A DNA stretch of 64,000 bases from assembly GCA_003599455.1 (NCBI GenBank), contig QZKF01000059.1, forward strand, positions 1-64,000, in the 5' to 3' direction. Positions within the stretch are counted from its first letter, which is position 1. Every line of letters begins with the position of its first letter. The position numbers and the translations under genes are program-made. This stretch comes from Comamonadaceae bacterium (GTDB taxonomy: Bacteria > Pseudomonadota > Gammaproteobacteria > Burkholderiales > Burkholderiaceae_C). The notes below the pieces were generated by a model. The model did not search any database. It saw nothing but the letters and a program-made list of their open reading frames with translations, and was not told the DNA's origin. Positions 17,089-25,477 of the stretch are shown piece after piece.

Positions 17089-18295
17089 GGGCGCCGGGGC
17101 ACTGGCGGCCGAACTCCAGGCACTGGCCCGCGAGGGCGGCCTGCGCACCTGGCGGCTGCGCGGCCGCGAACTGCTGCCGGTGGTGCAGGGCGGCATGGGT
17201 GTGGGCGTGTCGGCGGCCTCGCTGGCGGGCACCGTGGCCGGCCTGGGCGGCGTGGGCACGGTTTCGTCGGTCGACTTGCGCCGCCGCCACCCCGACCTGA
17301 TGGCGGCCACCGCCCACCTGGACAAGGAACCCGACGCGCGGGAGCGCATCGACGCGGCCAACCTGGTCGCGCTCGACCGCGAGATCCGCGGTGCGCGGAC
17401 CCTCGCGCAGGGCCGTGGCCTGATCGCGGTCAACGTGATGAAGGCGCTCAGCGCCTACGAGCAGTACGTGCGCCAGGCGCTGGAGAGCGGCGCCGACGCG
17501 GTGATGGTGGGCGCGGGCCTGCCGCTGGACCTGCCCGAGCTGGCGCGCGACCACCCCGACACCGCGCTCATCCCCATCCTGTCGGACGCGCGCGGCGTGC
17601 AGCTGCTGGTGCGCAAGTGGGAGAAGAAGGGCCGCCTGCCCGACGCCATCGTGATCGAGCACCCGCGGCTGGCCGGCGGCCACCTCGGTGCGGCCAAGGT
17701 GGCCGACCTGCAGGACACCCGCTTCGATTTCGAGGTCGTGATCCCGCAGGTGCTGGAATTCTTCAAGACCGCCGGCATCGAACGCGAGATACCGCTCATC
17801 GCGGCCGGTGGCATCGGCTGCCGCGACGACATCCTGCGCCTGCAGGCCCTGGGCGCCAGCGCGGTGCAGCTCGGCACCGCCTTTGCTGTCACGCGCGAAT
17901 GCGACGCCGACGCGGCTTTCAAGCGCGTGCTGGCCGAGGCCCGGCCCGAGGACCTGGTGGAGTTCGTCAGCGTGGCCGGCCTGCCCGCGCGCGCCGTGCG
18001 CACCCCCTGGCTGGACAAATACCTGCGCCTGGAGCCGCGACTGAAGGCGGTTGCACATGTGAAGAAAAAGTGCAACATGGCGTTTGACTGCCTGGCCCAT
18101 TGCGGTCTTCGCGACGGCAAGGGCGAGATGGGGCAGTTCTGCATCGACCAGCAGCTCGGCCACGCGCTCGACGGCGACACGCAGAAGGGCCTGTTTTTCC
18201 GGGGTGCGGGTGTGCTGCCGTTCGGCCAGCAGATCCGCCCGGTGCAGGACCTGATGCGATGGCTCCTGAGTGGTGTCCGCCCTGCATTGGCCTGA
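17066..18295 (+). CDS. nitronate monooxygenase-like FMN oxidoreductase
   Basis: A TIM-barrel flavoprotein of about 409 residues resembling nitronate monooxygenase/2-nitropropane dioxygenase. Visible family features are VVQGGMGVGVSAASLAG at the N-terminus, ADAVMVGAGLPLDLPEL, and the phosphate-binding AAGGIGCRDDILRLQALGASAVQLGTAF split over two strands. Near the C-terminus a cysteine group (CNMAFDCLAHC, then FCIDQQ) suggests a metal or Fe-S site in this subclass. I prefer the ATG at 17066 (GGA five bases upstream); 17054 is an alternative. Either overlaps the carbonic anhydrase end. The substrate here is unknown. Confidence 0.83.
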   Translation: MDKSSATEGAGALAAELQALAREGGLRTWRLRGRELLPVVQGGMGVGVSAASLAGTVAGLGGVGTVSSVDLRRRHPDLMAATAHLDKEPDARERIDAANLVALDREIRGARTLAQGRGLIAVNVMKALSAYEQYVRQALESGADAVMVGAGLPLDLPELARDHPDTALIPILSDARGVQLLVRKWEKKGRLPDAIVIEHPRLAGGHLGAAKVADLQDTRFDFEVVIPQVLEFFKTAGIEREIPLIAAGGIGCRDDILRLQALGASAVQLGTAFAVTRECDADAAFKRVLAEARPEDLVEFVSVAGLPARAVRTPWLDKYLRLEPRLKAVAHVKKKCNMAFDCLAHCGLRDGKGEMGQFCIDQQLGHALDGDTQKGLFFRGAGVLPFGQQIRPVQDLMRWLLSGVRPALA

Positions 18296-18312
18296 CGAAG
18301 GAACACCCGACC

Positions 18313-20730
18313 ATGAAACGCGACGCGATCAAGAACGCCGGCACCAGCGCCATCGGCGAGCAGCCCATCAGCTTGGATGTGCTGCGGGAAAAATACCTCA
18401 AGGACGGCGAGACCGGCGCGCCCGACATCTACCGCCGGGTGGCGCGGGCGCTGGCTTCGGTGGAAGCCGAGGCCGACCGCGCGCTGTGGGAACAGCGCTT
18501 CTTCGACAACCTGCAGGCCGGCGCCATCGGGGCCGGCCGCATCATGAGCGCGGCCGGCACGGCGATCCAGGCCACGCTGATCAACTGCTTCGTGCAGCCC
18601 GTGGGCGACTGCATCCAGGGCGTGGACGACGGCGGTTACCCGGGCATCTACGAGGCCCTGCGCGAGGCCGCCGAGACCATGCGGCGCGGCGGCGGCGTGG
18701 GCTACGACTTCTCGCGCATCCGCCCGCGCGGCGCCGAAGTGAAGGCCACCGCCTCGCTGGCCTCGGGCCCGTGCAGCTACATCAACGTGTTCGACCAGTC
18801 GTGCGCCACGGTGGAGAGCGCGGGCGCGCGGCGCGGCGCGCAGATGGGCGTGCTGCGCATCGACCACCCCGACGTGATCGAGTTCATCACCGCCAAGCGC
18901 ACGCCGGGGCGCTGGAACAACTTCAACGTGTCGGTGGGCGTGAGCGACGCCTTCATGCGCGCGCTGGCCGACGACCAGCCCTGGGACCTGGTGCACCGCG
19001 CGCGCCCCGGCCCGGGGCTGCTGGCCCAGGGCGCCCACCAGCGGGCCGACGGCCTGTGGGTCTACCGCAGCCTGCCCGCGCGCGTGCTCTGGGACACGGT
19101 GATGCGCTCGACCTACGACTTCGCCGAACCCGGCATCCTGTTTCTCGACCACATCCAGCAGGACAACAACCTGCGCTACTGCGAGTCGATCGAAGCGACC
19201 AACCCCTGCGGCGAGCAGCCATTACCGCCTTATGGCTGCTGCGACCTCGGGCCGGTGATCCTGCCGCGCTTCGTGCGCCACCCCTTCGGCTTCGGTGGCT
19301 TGCCCACCTTCGACTTCGAGGCCTTCGAGCGGGTCGTGGCCCTGCAGGTGCGCGCGCTCGACAACGTGCTGGACCTGACCTTCTGGCCGCTGCCGCAGCA
19401 GCGCGAGGAGGCCGCGGCCAAGCGGCGCATCGGCGTGGGCTTCACCGGCATGGGCAATGCACTGGCCATGCTGTGCGTGCGCTACGACCGCGCCGAGGGC
19501 CGTGCCCTGGCGGCGAAGATCGCCGAGCGCATGCGCGACGCGGCCTACACGGCCTCGGTGGCGCTGGCGCAGGAAAAGGGCGCGTTCCCGAAATTCGACG
19601 CCGAGGGCTACCTGGCCGAGGGCACCTTCGCCAGCCGCCTGCCCGAGGCGCTGCGCGCGGCGATCCGCACGCACGGCATCCACAACAGCCACCTGCTGTC
19701 GATCGCGCCCACCGGCACGGTCAGCCTGGCCTTCGCCGACAACGCCTCCAACGGCATCGAGCCGCCGTTTTCCTGGATGTACCGGCGCAAGAAGCGCGAG
19801 GCCGACGGCAGCACCACCGACTACGCGGTGGAAGACCACGCCTGGCGGCTCTACCGCGAGCTCGGCGGTGACATGGCGCAGCTGCCCGAGTACTTCGTGA
19901 GCGCGCTGGCCATGCCGGCCACCGACCACCTGGCCATGATGGCGACGGTGCAGCCCTTCGTGGACACGGCGATCTCCAAGACGGTGAACGTGCCGGCCGA
20001 ATTTCCCTACGACGACTTCAAGGACCTGTACCGGCAGGCCTGGCGCGCGCAGCTCAAGGGCCTGGCGACCTACCGGCCCAACGCCATCCTGGGCTCGGTG
20101 CTCGACACCGGCGCCACGCCCGAGACGACGGCCAGCGTCGCCACCGTGGACCCGATGCGCACGGTGATCGAGAGCCGGCCCAAGGGCGCGCTGTCGGCGG
20201 TGGCCGACAAGATCGAGTACTGGACGCAGGAGGGCCACCAGACGCTGTACCTGGTGGTGTCCTTCCTGCCGGTGCCGGCCGCCGACGGCTCGGGCACCGT
20301 CGAGCGCGCGATCGAGTTCTTCATGCCGGTGGGCCAGAGCGGCGAGTCGCAGCAGTGGGTCACCTCCAGCATGCGCCTGCTCTCGCTGGCCGCGCGCGGC
20401 GGCTTCCTCGACCGTGCCCTGCGCGACATGCGCAAGGTGGTGTGGGACCGCGGCCCGGTGCGCATGGGCACGCACGAAAGGGCCGATGGCACGCGCGTGC
20501 CGATGTGGCACGACTCGGTGGTGGCGGCCATCGCCTACGCGGTGCAGACCCTGATCGCGCAGCGCGCCGGGGTCACGCCCGCGAGCCTGCCCGCGCCGCC
20601 GGTGGAGCTGGCGCTCACGCCGGGCGTGATGCCGGGTCGCAAGTGCAGCGAGTGCGGCGCGCACGCGGTGATCCGCAAGGACGGCTGCGACCACTGCACG
20701 CAGTGCGGCCACCTCGGGGCGTGTGGATGA
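18313..20730 (+). CDS. nrdJ: adenosylcobalamin-dependent (class II) ribonucleoside-diphosphate reductase
   Basis: An 805-residue single-chain reductase that makes deoxyribonucleotides using coenzyme B12 and needs no oxygen. Visible features: MRRGGGVGYDFSRIRPRG, the substrate-site ATNPCGEQPLPPYGCCDLG, IAPTGTVSLAFADNASNGIEP split by residues, and a C-terminal zinc-ribbon-like tail with CSECG and CDHCTQCG. Class II enzymes work with or without oxygen, so its place in the nar run fits anaerobic growth. It starts 17 nt after the flavoprotein gene and overlaps nnrS by ATGA. Confidence 0.92.
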   Translation: MKRDAIKNAGTSAIGEQPISLDVLREKYLKDGETGAPDIYRRVARALASVEAEADRALWEQRFFDNLQAGAIGAGRIMSAAGTAIQATLINCFVQPVGDCIQGVDDGGYPGIYEALREAAETMRRGGGVGYDFSRIRPRGAEVKATASLASGPCSYINVFDQSCATVESAGARRGAQMGVLRIDHPDVIEFITAKRTPGRWNNFNVSVGVSDAFMRALADDQPWDLVHRARPGPGLLAQGAHQRADGLWVYRSLPARVLWDTVMRSTYDFAEPGILFLDHIQQDNNLRYCESIEATNPCGEQPLPPYGCCDLGPVILPRFVRHPFGFGGLPTFDFEAFERVVALQVRALDNVLDLTFWPLPQQREEAAAKRRIGVGFTGMGNALAMLCVRYDRAEGRALAAKIAERMRDAAYTASVALAQEKGAFPKFDAEGYLAEGTFASRLPEALRAAIRTHGIHNSHLLSIAPTGTVSLAFADNASNGIEPPFSWMYRRKKREADGSTTDYAVEDHAWRLYRELGGDMAQLPEYFVSALAMPATDHLAMMATVQPFVDTAISKTVNVPAEFPYDDFKDLYRQAWRAQLKGLATYRPNAILGSVLDTGATPETTASVATVDPMRTVIESRPKGALSAVADKIEYWTQEGHQTLYLVVSFLPVPAADGSGTVERAIEFFMPVGQSGESQQWVTSSMRLLSLAARGGFLDRALRDMRKVVWDRGPVRMGTHERADGTRVPMWHDSVVAAIAYAVQTLIAQRAGVTPASLPAPPVELALTPGVMPGRKCSECGAHAVIRKDGCDHCTQCGHLGACG

Positions 20731-22025
20731 ACGCTGTGGCGCGCACGCAGGGCCTGCCGCTGCGCGGGGGCGAGCCGCCCGCGCAGCGCCCCTGGCGCGC
20801 GCGCCACCTGCTGCTCGCGCCGCACCGCCTGGGCTTTGCGCTGGCCATGCTGCTGCTGCTGGCCTCGGGCCTGTGGTGGGCGCTGGTGCAGGTGGACCGC
20901 GCCAGCGGCCTGATCGGCCTGCGCTACGCGTTCTCGCCCACGCTGGGCCACGCCGCGGTCATGACCTTCGGCTTCATCCCGCTGTTCTTCTCGGGCTTCC
21001 TGTTCACCGCCGGGCCCAAGTGGCTGGGCGTGGCCCCGCCGCTCGCGCGCGCCTTGCTGGCGCCGCTGCTGCTGCAGGCGCTGGGCTGGCTGCTCTGGCT
21101 CGCCGGCGTGCACACGCACGAATCGCTGGCGCTGGCCGGCGCGGGGGCGGCCTGCCTCGGCCTGGGCGCGGTGGTGCTGCGGTTCTGGTCGCTGGTGCGG
21201 CGCAGCACCGAGCCCGACCGCCTGCACGCCCGCACCGTGGGCGTGGCCGGCCTGGTCGGCGTGGCCAGCCTGGCGCTGATGACCGGGGCGCTGGCGGCCG
21301 GTGAGATCGACCTGGCCGGCGCGGCGGTGCGCAGCGCGCTCTGGGGCTTCGTGGTGGTGACCTACGTGGCGGTGGCGCACCGCATGATTCCGTTCTTCAC
21401 CTCCAGCGCCGTGCCCATGGTGGGTGCGTGGCGGCCGTTCTGGGTGCTGTGGGTGCTGCTGCTGGCGGTGGCCGTGGAGGTGCTGGCGGTGTGGCTGCCC
21501 GGGCTGTTGTCCGGGCCGCTCGCGCGCGCCTGGATGCTGGCGCGCGGCCTGCTGGAGCTGGGCGCCGGCGGCGTCATCCTGTGGCTCGCGGTGGTGTGGG
21601 GCCTGGTGCAGAGCCTGAAGATCCGCCTGCTGGCCATGCTGCACCTGGGCTTCCTGTGGCTGGGCCTGTCCTTCGTGTTGGCGGGCGTGTCGCAGCTGGC
21701 CGGCTGGGGCCTGGGCACGACGGTGCTCGGCCTGGCGCCCCTGCACGCGCTCAGCATGGGTTGCCTGGGCTCGCTCATGCTGGCCATGGTCACGCGCGTG
21801 TCGTGTGGCCACAGCGGGCGCGCGCTGGTGGCCGACCCGCTCGTGTGGACGCTGTTCTGGCTGCTGCAGCTCGCGGTGCTGCTGCGCATCGCCGCCGCGC
21901 TCGAGCCCTCACCCGCCTGGCTGCTCATGCTTGCCGCCCTGTTGTGGGCCGGCGTCATGGGCGTGTGGGCCCTTCGCCTCTCGGGCTGGTACGGCCGCGT
22001 GCGCGCCGACGGCCGGCCGGGCTGA
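20727..22025 (+). CDS. nnrS: NnrS family heme-copper membrane protein
   Basis: A polytopic inner-membrane protein of 432 residues with about 12 hydrophobic segments. NnrS proteins carry heme and copper and protect cells during NO stress and denitrification. Conserved features include GHAAVMTFGFIPLFFSGFLF, VAHRMIPFFTSSAVP and LHALSMGCLGSLMLAMVTRV, with histidines suited to metal binding. It is co-translated with the class II reductase gene. It would normally be under NnrR/DNR/FNR control, in line with the FNR box far upstream. Confidence 0.9.
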   Translation: MNAVARTQGLPLRGGEPPAQRPWRARHLLLAPHRLGFALAMLLLLASGLWWALVQVDRASGLIGLRYAFSPTLGHAAVMTFGFIPLFFSGFLFTAGPKWLGVAPPLARALLAPLLLQALGWLLWLAGVHTHESLALAGAGAACLGLGAVVLRFWSLVRRSTEPDRLHARTVGVAGLVGVASLALMTGALAAGEIDLAGAAVRSALWGFVVVTYVAVAHRMIPFFTSSAVPMVGAWRPFWVLWVLLLAVAVEVLAVWLPGLLSGPLARAWMLARGLLELGAGGVILWLAVVWGLVQSLKIRLLAMLHLGFLWLGLSFVLAGVSQLAGWGLGTTVLGLAPLHALSMGCLGSLMLAMVTRVSCGHSGRALVADPLVWTLFWLLQLAVLLRIAAALEPSPAWLLMLAALLWAGVMGVWALRLSGWYGRVRADGRPG

Positions 22026-22040
22026 CCTGGAGACCGACAC

Positions 22041-22685
22041 ATGCTGACCCTGGACACCACCGCTGCACGCACCGAGGCCACCGAGCCCGAATGGGCGCAG
22101 GTGGCGGCCGACCTGATCCACGCGCGCCAGACCGTGCTGCCCAAGCGGCTGCTGGCACCCGGGCCGCGCGCGGACCAGCTGCAGGCCCTGCTGGGCGCCG
22201 CCGCCGCCGCGCCCGACCACGGGCAGCTGCTGCCCTGGCGTTTCGTGACCGTGCCCCGCACCGAGCGTGCGTCGCTGGCCGAGGTGTTCGCCCAGGCCCT
22301 GCGCGAGCGCGACGCCAGCGCCACGCCCGAGCAGCTGGACCAGGCGCGCGAGAAGGCGCACCGCGCGCCCCTGCTGCTGCTGGTGGTGGTCGACGGGCAG
22401 CGCGGCGACCCGGCGGTGGACCTGCACGAGCGCATCCTCTCGGCCGGCTGCGCGGTGCAGAACATGCTGCTCATGGCCACCGCCATGGGCTATGGCTCGG
22501 CGCTCACCAGCGGCAAGGCGCTGGGCTCCGAGGCCTTGCGCCAGCGCTTCGGCCTGCACGCGGGCGAACACGCCCTGTGTTTCCTGAGCGTGGGCACGGT
22601 GGCGGCGCGCCGGCCCGCGCGCACGCGCCCCACCGTGGCCGACTACTGCAGCACGCTCGGCCCCGCGCCGGCGAAAACCGACTGA
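22041..22685 (+). CDS. nitroreductase-family FMN protein
   Basis: A 214-residue nitroreductase-fold protein (expected FMN-binding dimer using NAD(P)H). The substrate-loop region AAAAPDHGQLLPWRFV, the central HERILSAGCAVQNMLLMATAMGYG (two-part motif) and the C-terminal LCFLSVGTV match YdjA-type nitroreductases. The natural substrate cannot be told from sequence. It starts 15 nt after nnrS behind GGAG and belongs to the same gene run. Confidence 0.85.
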   Translation: MLTLDTTAARTEATEPEWAQVAADLIHARQTVLPKRLLAPGPRADQLQALLGAAAAAPDHGQLLPWRFVTVPRTERASLAEVFAQALRERDASATPEQLDQAREKAHRAPLLLLVVVDGQRGDPAVDLHERILSAGCAVQNMLLMATAMGYGSALTSGKALGSEALRQRFGLHAGEHALCFLSVGTVAARRPARTRPTVADYCSTLGPAPAKTD

Positions 22686-22698
22686 CCCTGGAGACCCC

Positions 22699-23103
22699 AT
22701 GAACATACAAACCTTCGACGACCTGCTGAGCGCCGCGCGCAGCCAGCCCCTGCCACAGCGCCTGCTGTTCGTGTTTGCCGGCGTCGAGCTGCCCGACGAC
22801 GCCACCGAGGCCCAGCGGCTCGAATTCGAGCGCGGCGAGGGCGGCGCGCTGGTGCCGCAGATGTGCGTGGACAAGGGCCTGGACGAGCTCGTGTCGTTCG
22901 ACCAGCTGGTGCAGGAGGCCGAGGCCTTCGGCCAGCCCTGGGGCATGGTGTTTGCTGCCGCGCTGGCGGGCACGCCGGGCCGGCAGCCCGCCAGCGCCGA
23001 GGCCGAGCTGCCGTTGCAGGACATGGTGGAGGCGATCCGCCAGGGCCAGCTGCACGCCTTCATTCCGTTCAACCCGCAAGGCCAGGCCGTGGCCCTGGGC
23101 TGA
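22699..23103 (+). CDS. conserved hypothetical protein (134 aa), unknown function
   Basis: I do not recognise a characterised domain. The protein is acidic and soluble. It begins MNIQTFDDLLSAARSQP, has the phrase LLFVFAGVELPDD, a lone Cys in PQMCVDKGL, and ends AFIPFNPQGQAVALG. The context (13 nt after a nitroreductase and 1 nt before a hemerythrin gene, in the nar-nrdJ-nnrS run) suggests a role in anaerobic or nitrosative metabolism. A link to the nearby ribonucleotide reductase is possible but unproven. Confidence 0.7.
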   Translation: MNIQTFDDLLSAARSQPLPQRLLFVFAGVELPDDATEAQRLEFERGEGGALVPQMCVDKGLDELVSFDQLVQEAEAFGQPWGMVFAAALAGTPGRQPASAEAELPLQDMVEAIRQGQLHAFIPFNPQGQAVALG

Positions 23104-23104
23104 A

Positions 23105-23680
23105 GTGGCCAGTTCGATCCCGCTCACCTCCATCACCTTGCCCGGGCACCGCGCGCCTGCCGCGGGTTTCGAGGCGCCGTTCGAGATGCTGGGCGCCTGC
23201 CACGAACGCGTCGAGCGCATGCTGGGTTTGCTGGCGAAGCTGCAGCAGCACGTGCGGGTGCGCGGCTGGGACGACAGCGTGGCCAGCGCCACGCGCGACG
23301 TGATGCGCTATTTCGACCAGGCCGCGCCGCTGCACCACGAGGACGAGGAGCGCCATGTGTTCCCGCCCCTGCTGGCCGGCGAGGACGCGGCGCTGCGCCA
23401 GGTCGTGCTGCGCCTGCAGCAGGACCACCTTGACATGGCCACCGCCTGGGCGGCCGCGCGCGGGGTGCTCGCGTCGGTGGCGCAGGCGCCGCGCGCGGGG
23501 TGGGCCCACTTCAGCCCGCAGGAGGAAGCCACGCTCACCGGATTCGCCCGGCTGTACGACCGCCACCTGCGCGAGGAGGACGGCCTGGTCTACCCGGCCG
23601 CGCAGGCTGGCCTGTCGCCCCAGGCCCTGCAGGCCATGAGCGCCGACATGATGCGCCGCCGGGGGCTGGAGCCCACCTGA
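23105..23680 (+). CDS. hemerythrin-domain (HHE) protein
   Basis: About 191 residues with a four-helix hemerythrin-like bundle. The di-iron ligand pattern is visible in ACHERVERML, LHHEDEERHVFPPL, QQDHLDMATAW and YDRHLREEDGLVYP. Such proteins bind O2 or NO, or buffer iron. The start is uncertain: a GTG at 23105 gives a one-base gap from the preceding gene, while an internal ATG at 23187 would cut into the first helix. It is the last gene of the co-directional run and faces the gentisate operon end-to-end. Confidence 0.82.
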   Translation: MASSIPLTSITLPGHRAPAAGFEAPFEMLGACHERVERMLGLLAKLQQHVRVRGWDDSVASATRDVMRYFDQAAPLHHEDEERHVFPPLLAGEDAALRQVVLRLQQDHLDMATAWAAARGVLASVAQAPRAGWAHFSPQEEATLTGFARLYDRHLREEDGLVYPAAQAGLSPQALQAMSADMMRRRGLEPT

Positions 23681-23693
23681 ACCTGGCGCGCGA

Positions 23694-24395
23694 TCAGGCC
23701 TTGGGGCCCACCGTCAGCGCGACCTCGCCCACGCCTTCCACCGAGCCGGTGATCCTGTCGCCCGGCAGCACCGCGCCCACGCCTTCGGGCGTGCCGGTGT
23801 AGATCAGATCGCCGGGTTGCAGGTGGTAGAAGAGCGAGAGGTCGGCAATGATTTCGCGGATGTTCCAGATCAGCTTGTCCACGTCGGACTTCTGCTTCAC
23901 CGCGCCGTTGACCGACAGCTCGATGCCGCCGCGCGCTATCACCACACCCGGCATGGGCACGATCTCGCTGCACACCGAGGAATGTTCCACGTCCTTGCCC
24001 AGGTCCCAGGGGCGGCCCTTGTCGCGCGCCACCAGCTGCAGGTCGCGCCGCGTCATGTCCAGGCCGGCGGCGTAGCCGTAGATGATCTCGTGCGCGTCTT
24101 CCGCCTTCACGCGGAAGCCCGGTTTTCCGATGGCCAGCACGAGCTCCATCTCGAAGTGGTAGTTGGCCGTCTCGCTCGGGTAGGGCGTGGTCGCGCCCGA
24201 GAGCGCCAGCGTCTGCGGTGCCTTGGTGAAGTAGAACGGCCGCTCGACCGACTTGTCCACCGGCTTGCCCATTTCCACCGCGTGCGCGTGGTAGTTACGG
24301 CCGACGAAGAACAGGCGGTTGACGGGGAAAAGCTCGGTGTGGCCACGCACGGGCACGGACGCGACGGGGGGCGGGGGGAAGAGGTAGGTGGTCAT
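23694..24395 (-). CDS. nagK: fumarylpyruvate hydrolase (FAH superfamily)
   Basis: The last enzyme of the gentisate pathway, splitting fumarylpyruvate to fumarate and pyruvate. The 233-residue product has the FAH fold signatures RNYHAHAVEMGKP, the metal-binding acidic pair in YHFEMELVLAIGK, DMTRRDLQ and LIYTGTPEGVGAV. It lies 8 nt downstream of gentisate dioxygenase in a three-gene operon. Some members also hydrolyse maleylpyruvate directly. The symbol follows the nag cluster naming and is by analogy. Confidence 0.86.
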   Translation of the reverse strand: MTTYLFPPPPVASVPVRGHTELFPVNRLFFVGRNYHAHAVEMGKPVDKSVERPFYFTKAPQTLALSGATTPYPSETANYHFEMELVLAIGKPGFRVKAEDAHEIIYGYAAGLDMTRRDLQLVARDKGRPWDLGKDVEHSSVCSEIVPMPGVVIARGGIELSVNGAVKQKSDVDKLIWNIREIIADLSLFYHLQPGDLIYTGTPEGVGAVLPGDRITGSVEGVGEVALTVGPKA

Positions 24396-24403
24396 GGCGG
24401 GTC

Positions 24404-25462
24404 TCAAGGCATGTGGGGCTGGTTGTCGGGGCGCACTTCGTACACGCCGAGCTTGCGGTGCAGCGGCGATTCGTCGGCGATGAAGAGGAAGGCCGGCGCG
24501 CTGGCCGAGGCGTTGGTGAGCGTGGTGGCGGTGTAGCCGGGGATGCAGCTGGTGTCGGCCGCGACCAGGTCGAAACCCTGGGCGTCGGTGGCCACGCGCG
24601 CCGCGCCTTCGATCACGTGGTAGACCACGGCCGGCGAACGCGCGGGCAGCCGCAGCGTCTGGCTCGGGCGCAGCATCAGCGCATGGAAGCCCAGGATGTT
24701 CTCCACGTCTTCGCCGGTCTCGGGGTTCACATAGGTCACCTGCACCGCGTCCACGTCGGGCCGGTCGGCCGCGAGCGACTGCAGCGCGGCCTTCGCGTCG
24801 GCCCAGGGGTAACGCAGCATGGGGTAGCGCTTGCCGCTGCGGCCGAACACGGGGGTGGGCACCACGCCGGCGCGCGCGTAGGCGCGGTCGCCCTGGCCGG
24901 GCTTCGTGGCCTGGCGCGTGCCGTTGAGGTGGTAGCTCACCTCCAGGTAGTAGGCCAGCGGGAGGTCGAGCACGTCGAGCCAGATCACCGGCTCGGTGCC
25001 GTCGTGGCCGTGCTCGTGCCACAGGCCGGTGGGCGTGAGGATGAGGTCGCCGCGGCTCATGGGGCACTTCTCGCCGTCCACCGTGGTCCAGGCGCCTTCG
25101 CCTTCCACCACCATGCGCACCGCGTTGGGCGTGTGGCGGTGGCTGGGCGCCCACTCGCCCGGCATCAGCAGCTGCATGCCGAGGTACATGGCCGCGCTGG
25201 CCTGCATCTTCTCCAGCGTGTGGCCCGGGTTGGCCAGCACCAGCACGCGGCGCTCGGCCTTCTCGATGGGCGTGAGCTCACCGGCCTTGAGCAGCAGCGG
25301 CTTGATGGTCTTGTAGGGCCAGTGCGTGGCCTGGGTCTGGCGCGTGGGGATGGTGGGCGGCAGCACGCCGCGCAGGCTGGGCCACAGCGGCACCAGGTTG
25401 AGTGCGCGCAGCTCGGCCACGTAGTCGGCGGGCAGGTCTTCGAGTCGTCCGAGGTCGTTCAT
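24404..25462 (-). CDS. gentisate 1,2-dioxygenase
   Basis: A bicupin iron dioxygenase (352 residues) that opens the gentisate ring to maleylpyruvate. The N-terminal cupin carries the Fe ligands His108 and His110 (SHRHTPNA) and His149 (GLWHEHGHD), and the second cupin follows from about residue 240. The family phrase RRVLVLANPG and the conserved MLRYPW segment are present. It begins 15 nt after the hydroxylase gene. The neighbours define the pathway, so the product is well supported. Confidence 0.92.
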   Translation of the reverse strand: MNDLGRLEDLPADYVAELRALNLVPLWPSLRGVLPPTIPTRQTQATHWPYKTIKPLLLKAGELTPIEKAERRVLVLANPGHTLEKMQASAAMYLGMQLLMPGEWAPSHRHTPNAVRMVVEGEGAWTTVDGEKCPMSRGDLILTPTGLWHEHGHDGTEPVIWLDVLDLPLAYYLEVSYHLNGTRQATKPGQGDRAYARAGVVPTPVFGRSGKRYPMLRYPWADAKAALQSLAADRPDVDAVQVTYVNPETGEDVENILGFHALMLRPSQTLRLPARSPAVVYHVIEGAARVATDAQGFDLVAADTSCIPGYTATTLTNASASAPAFLFIADESPLHRKLGVYEVRPDNQPHMP

Positions 25463-25477
25463 GGTGTCTCCGTGTGT

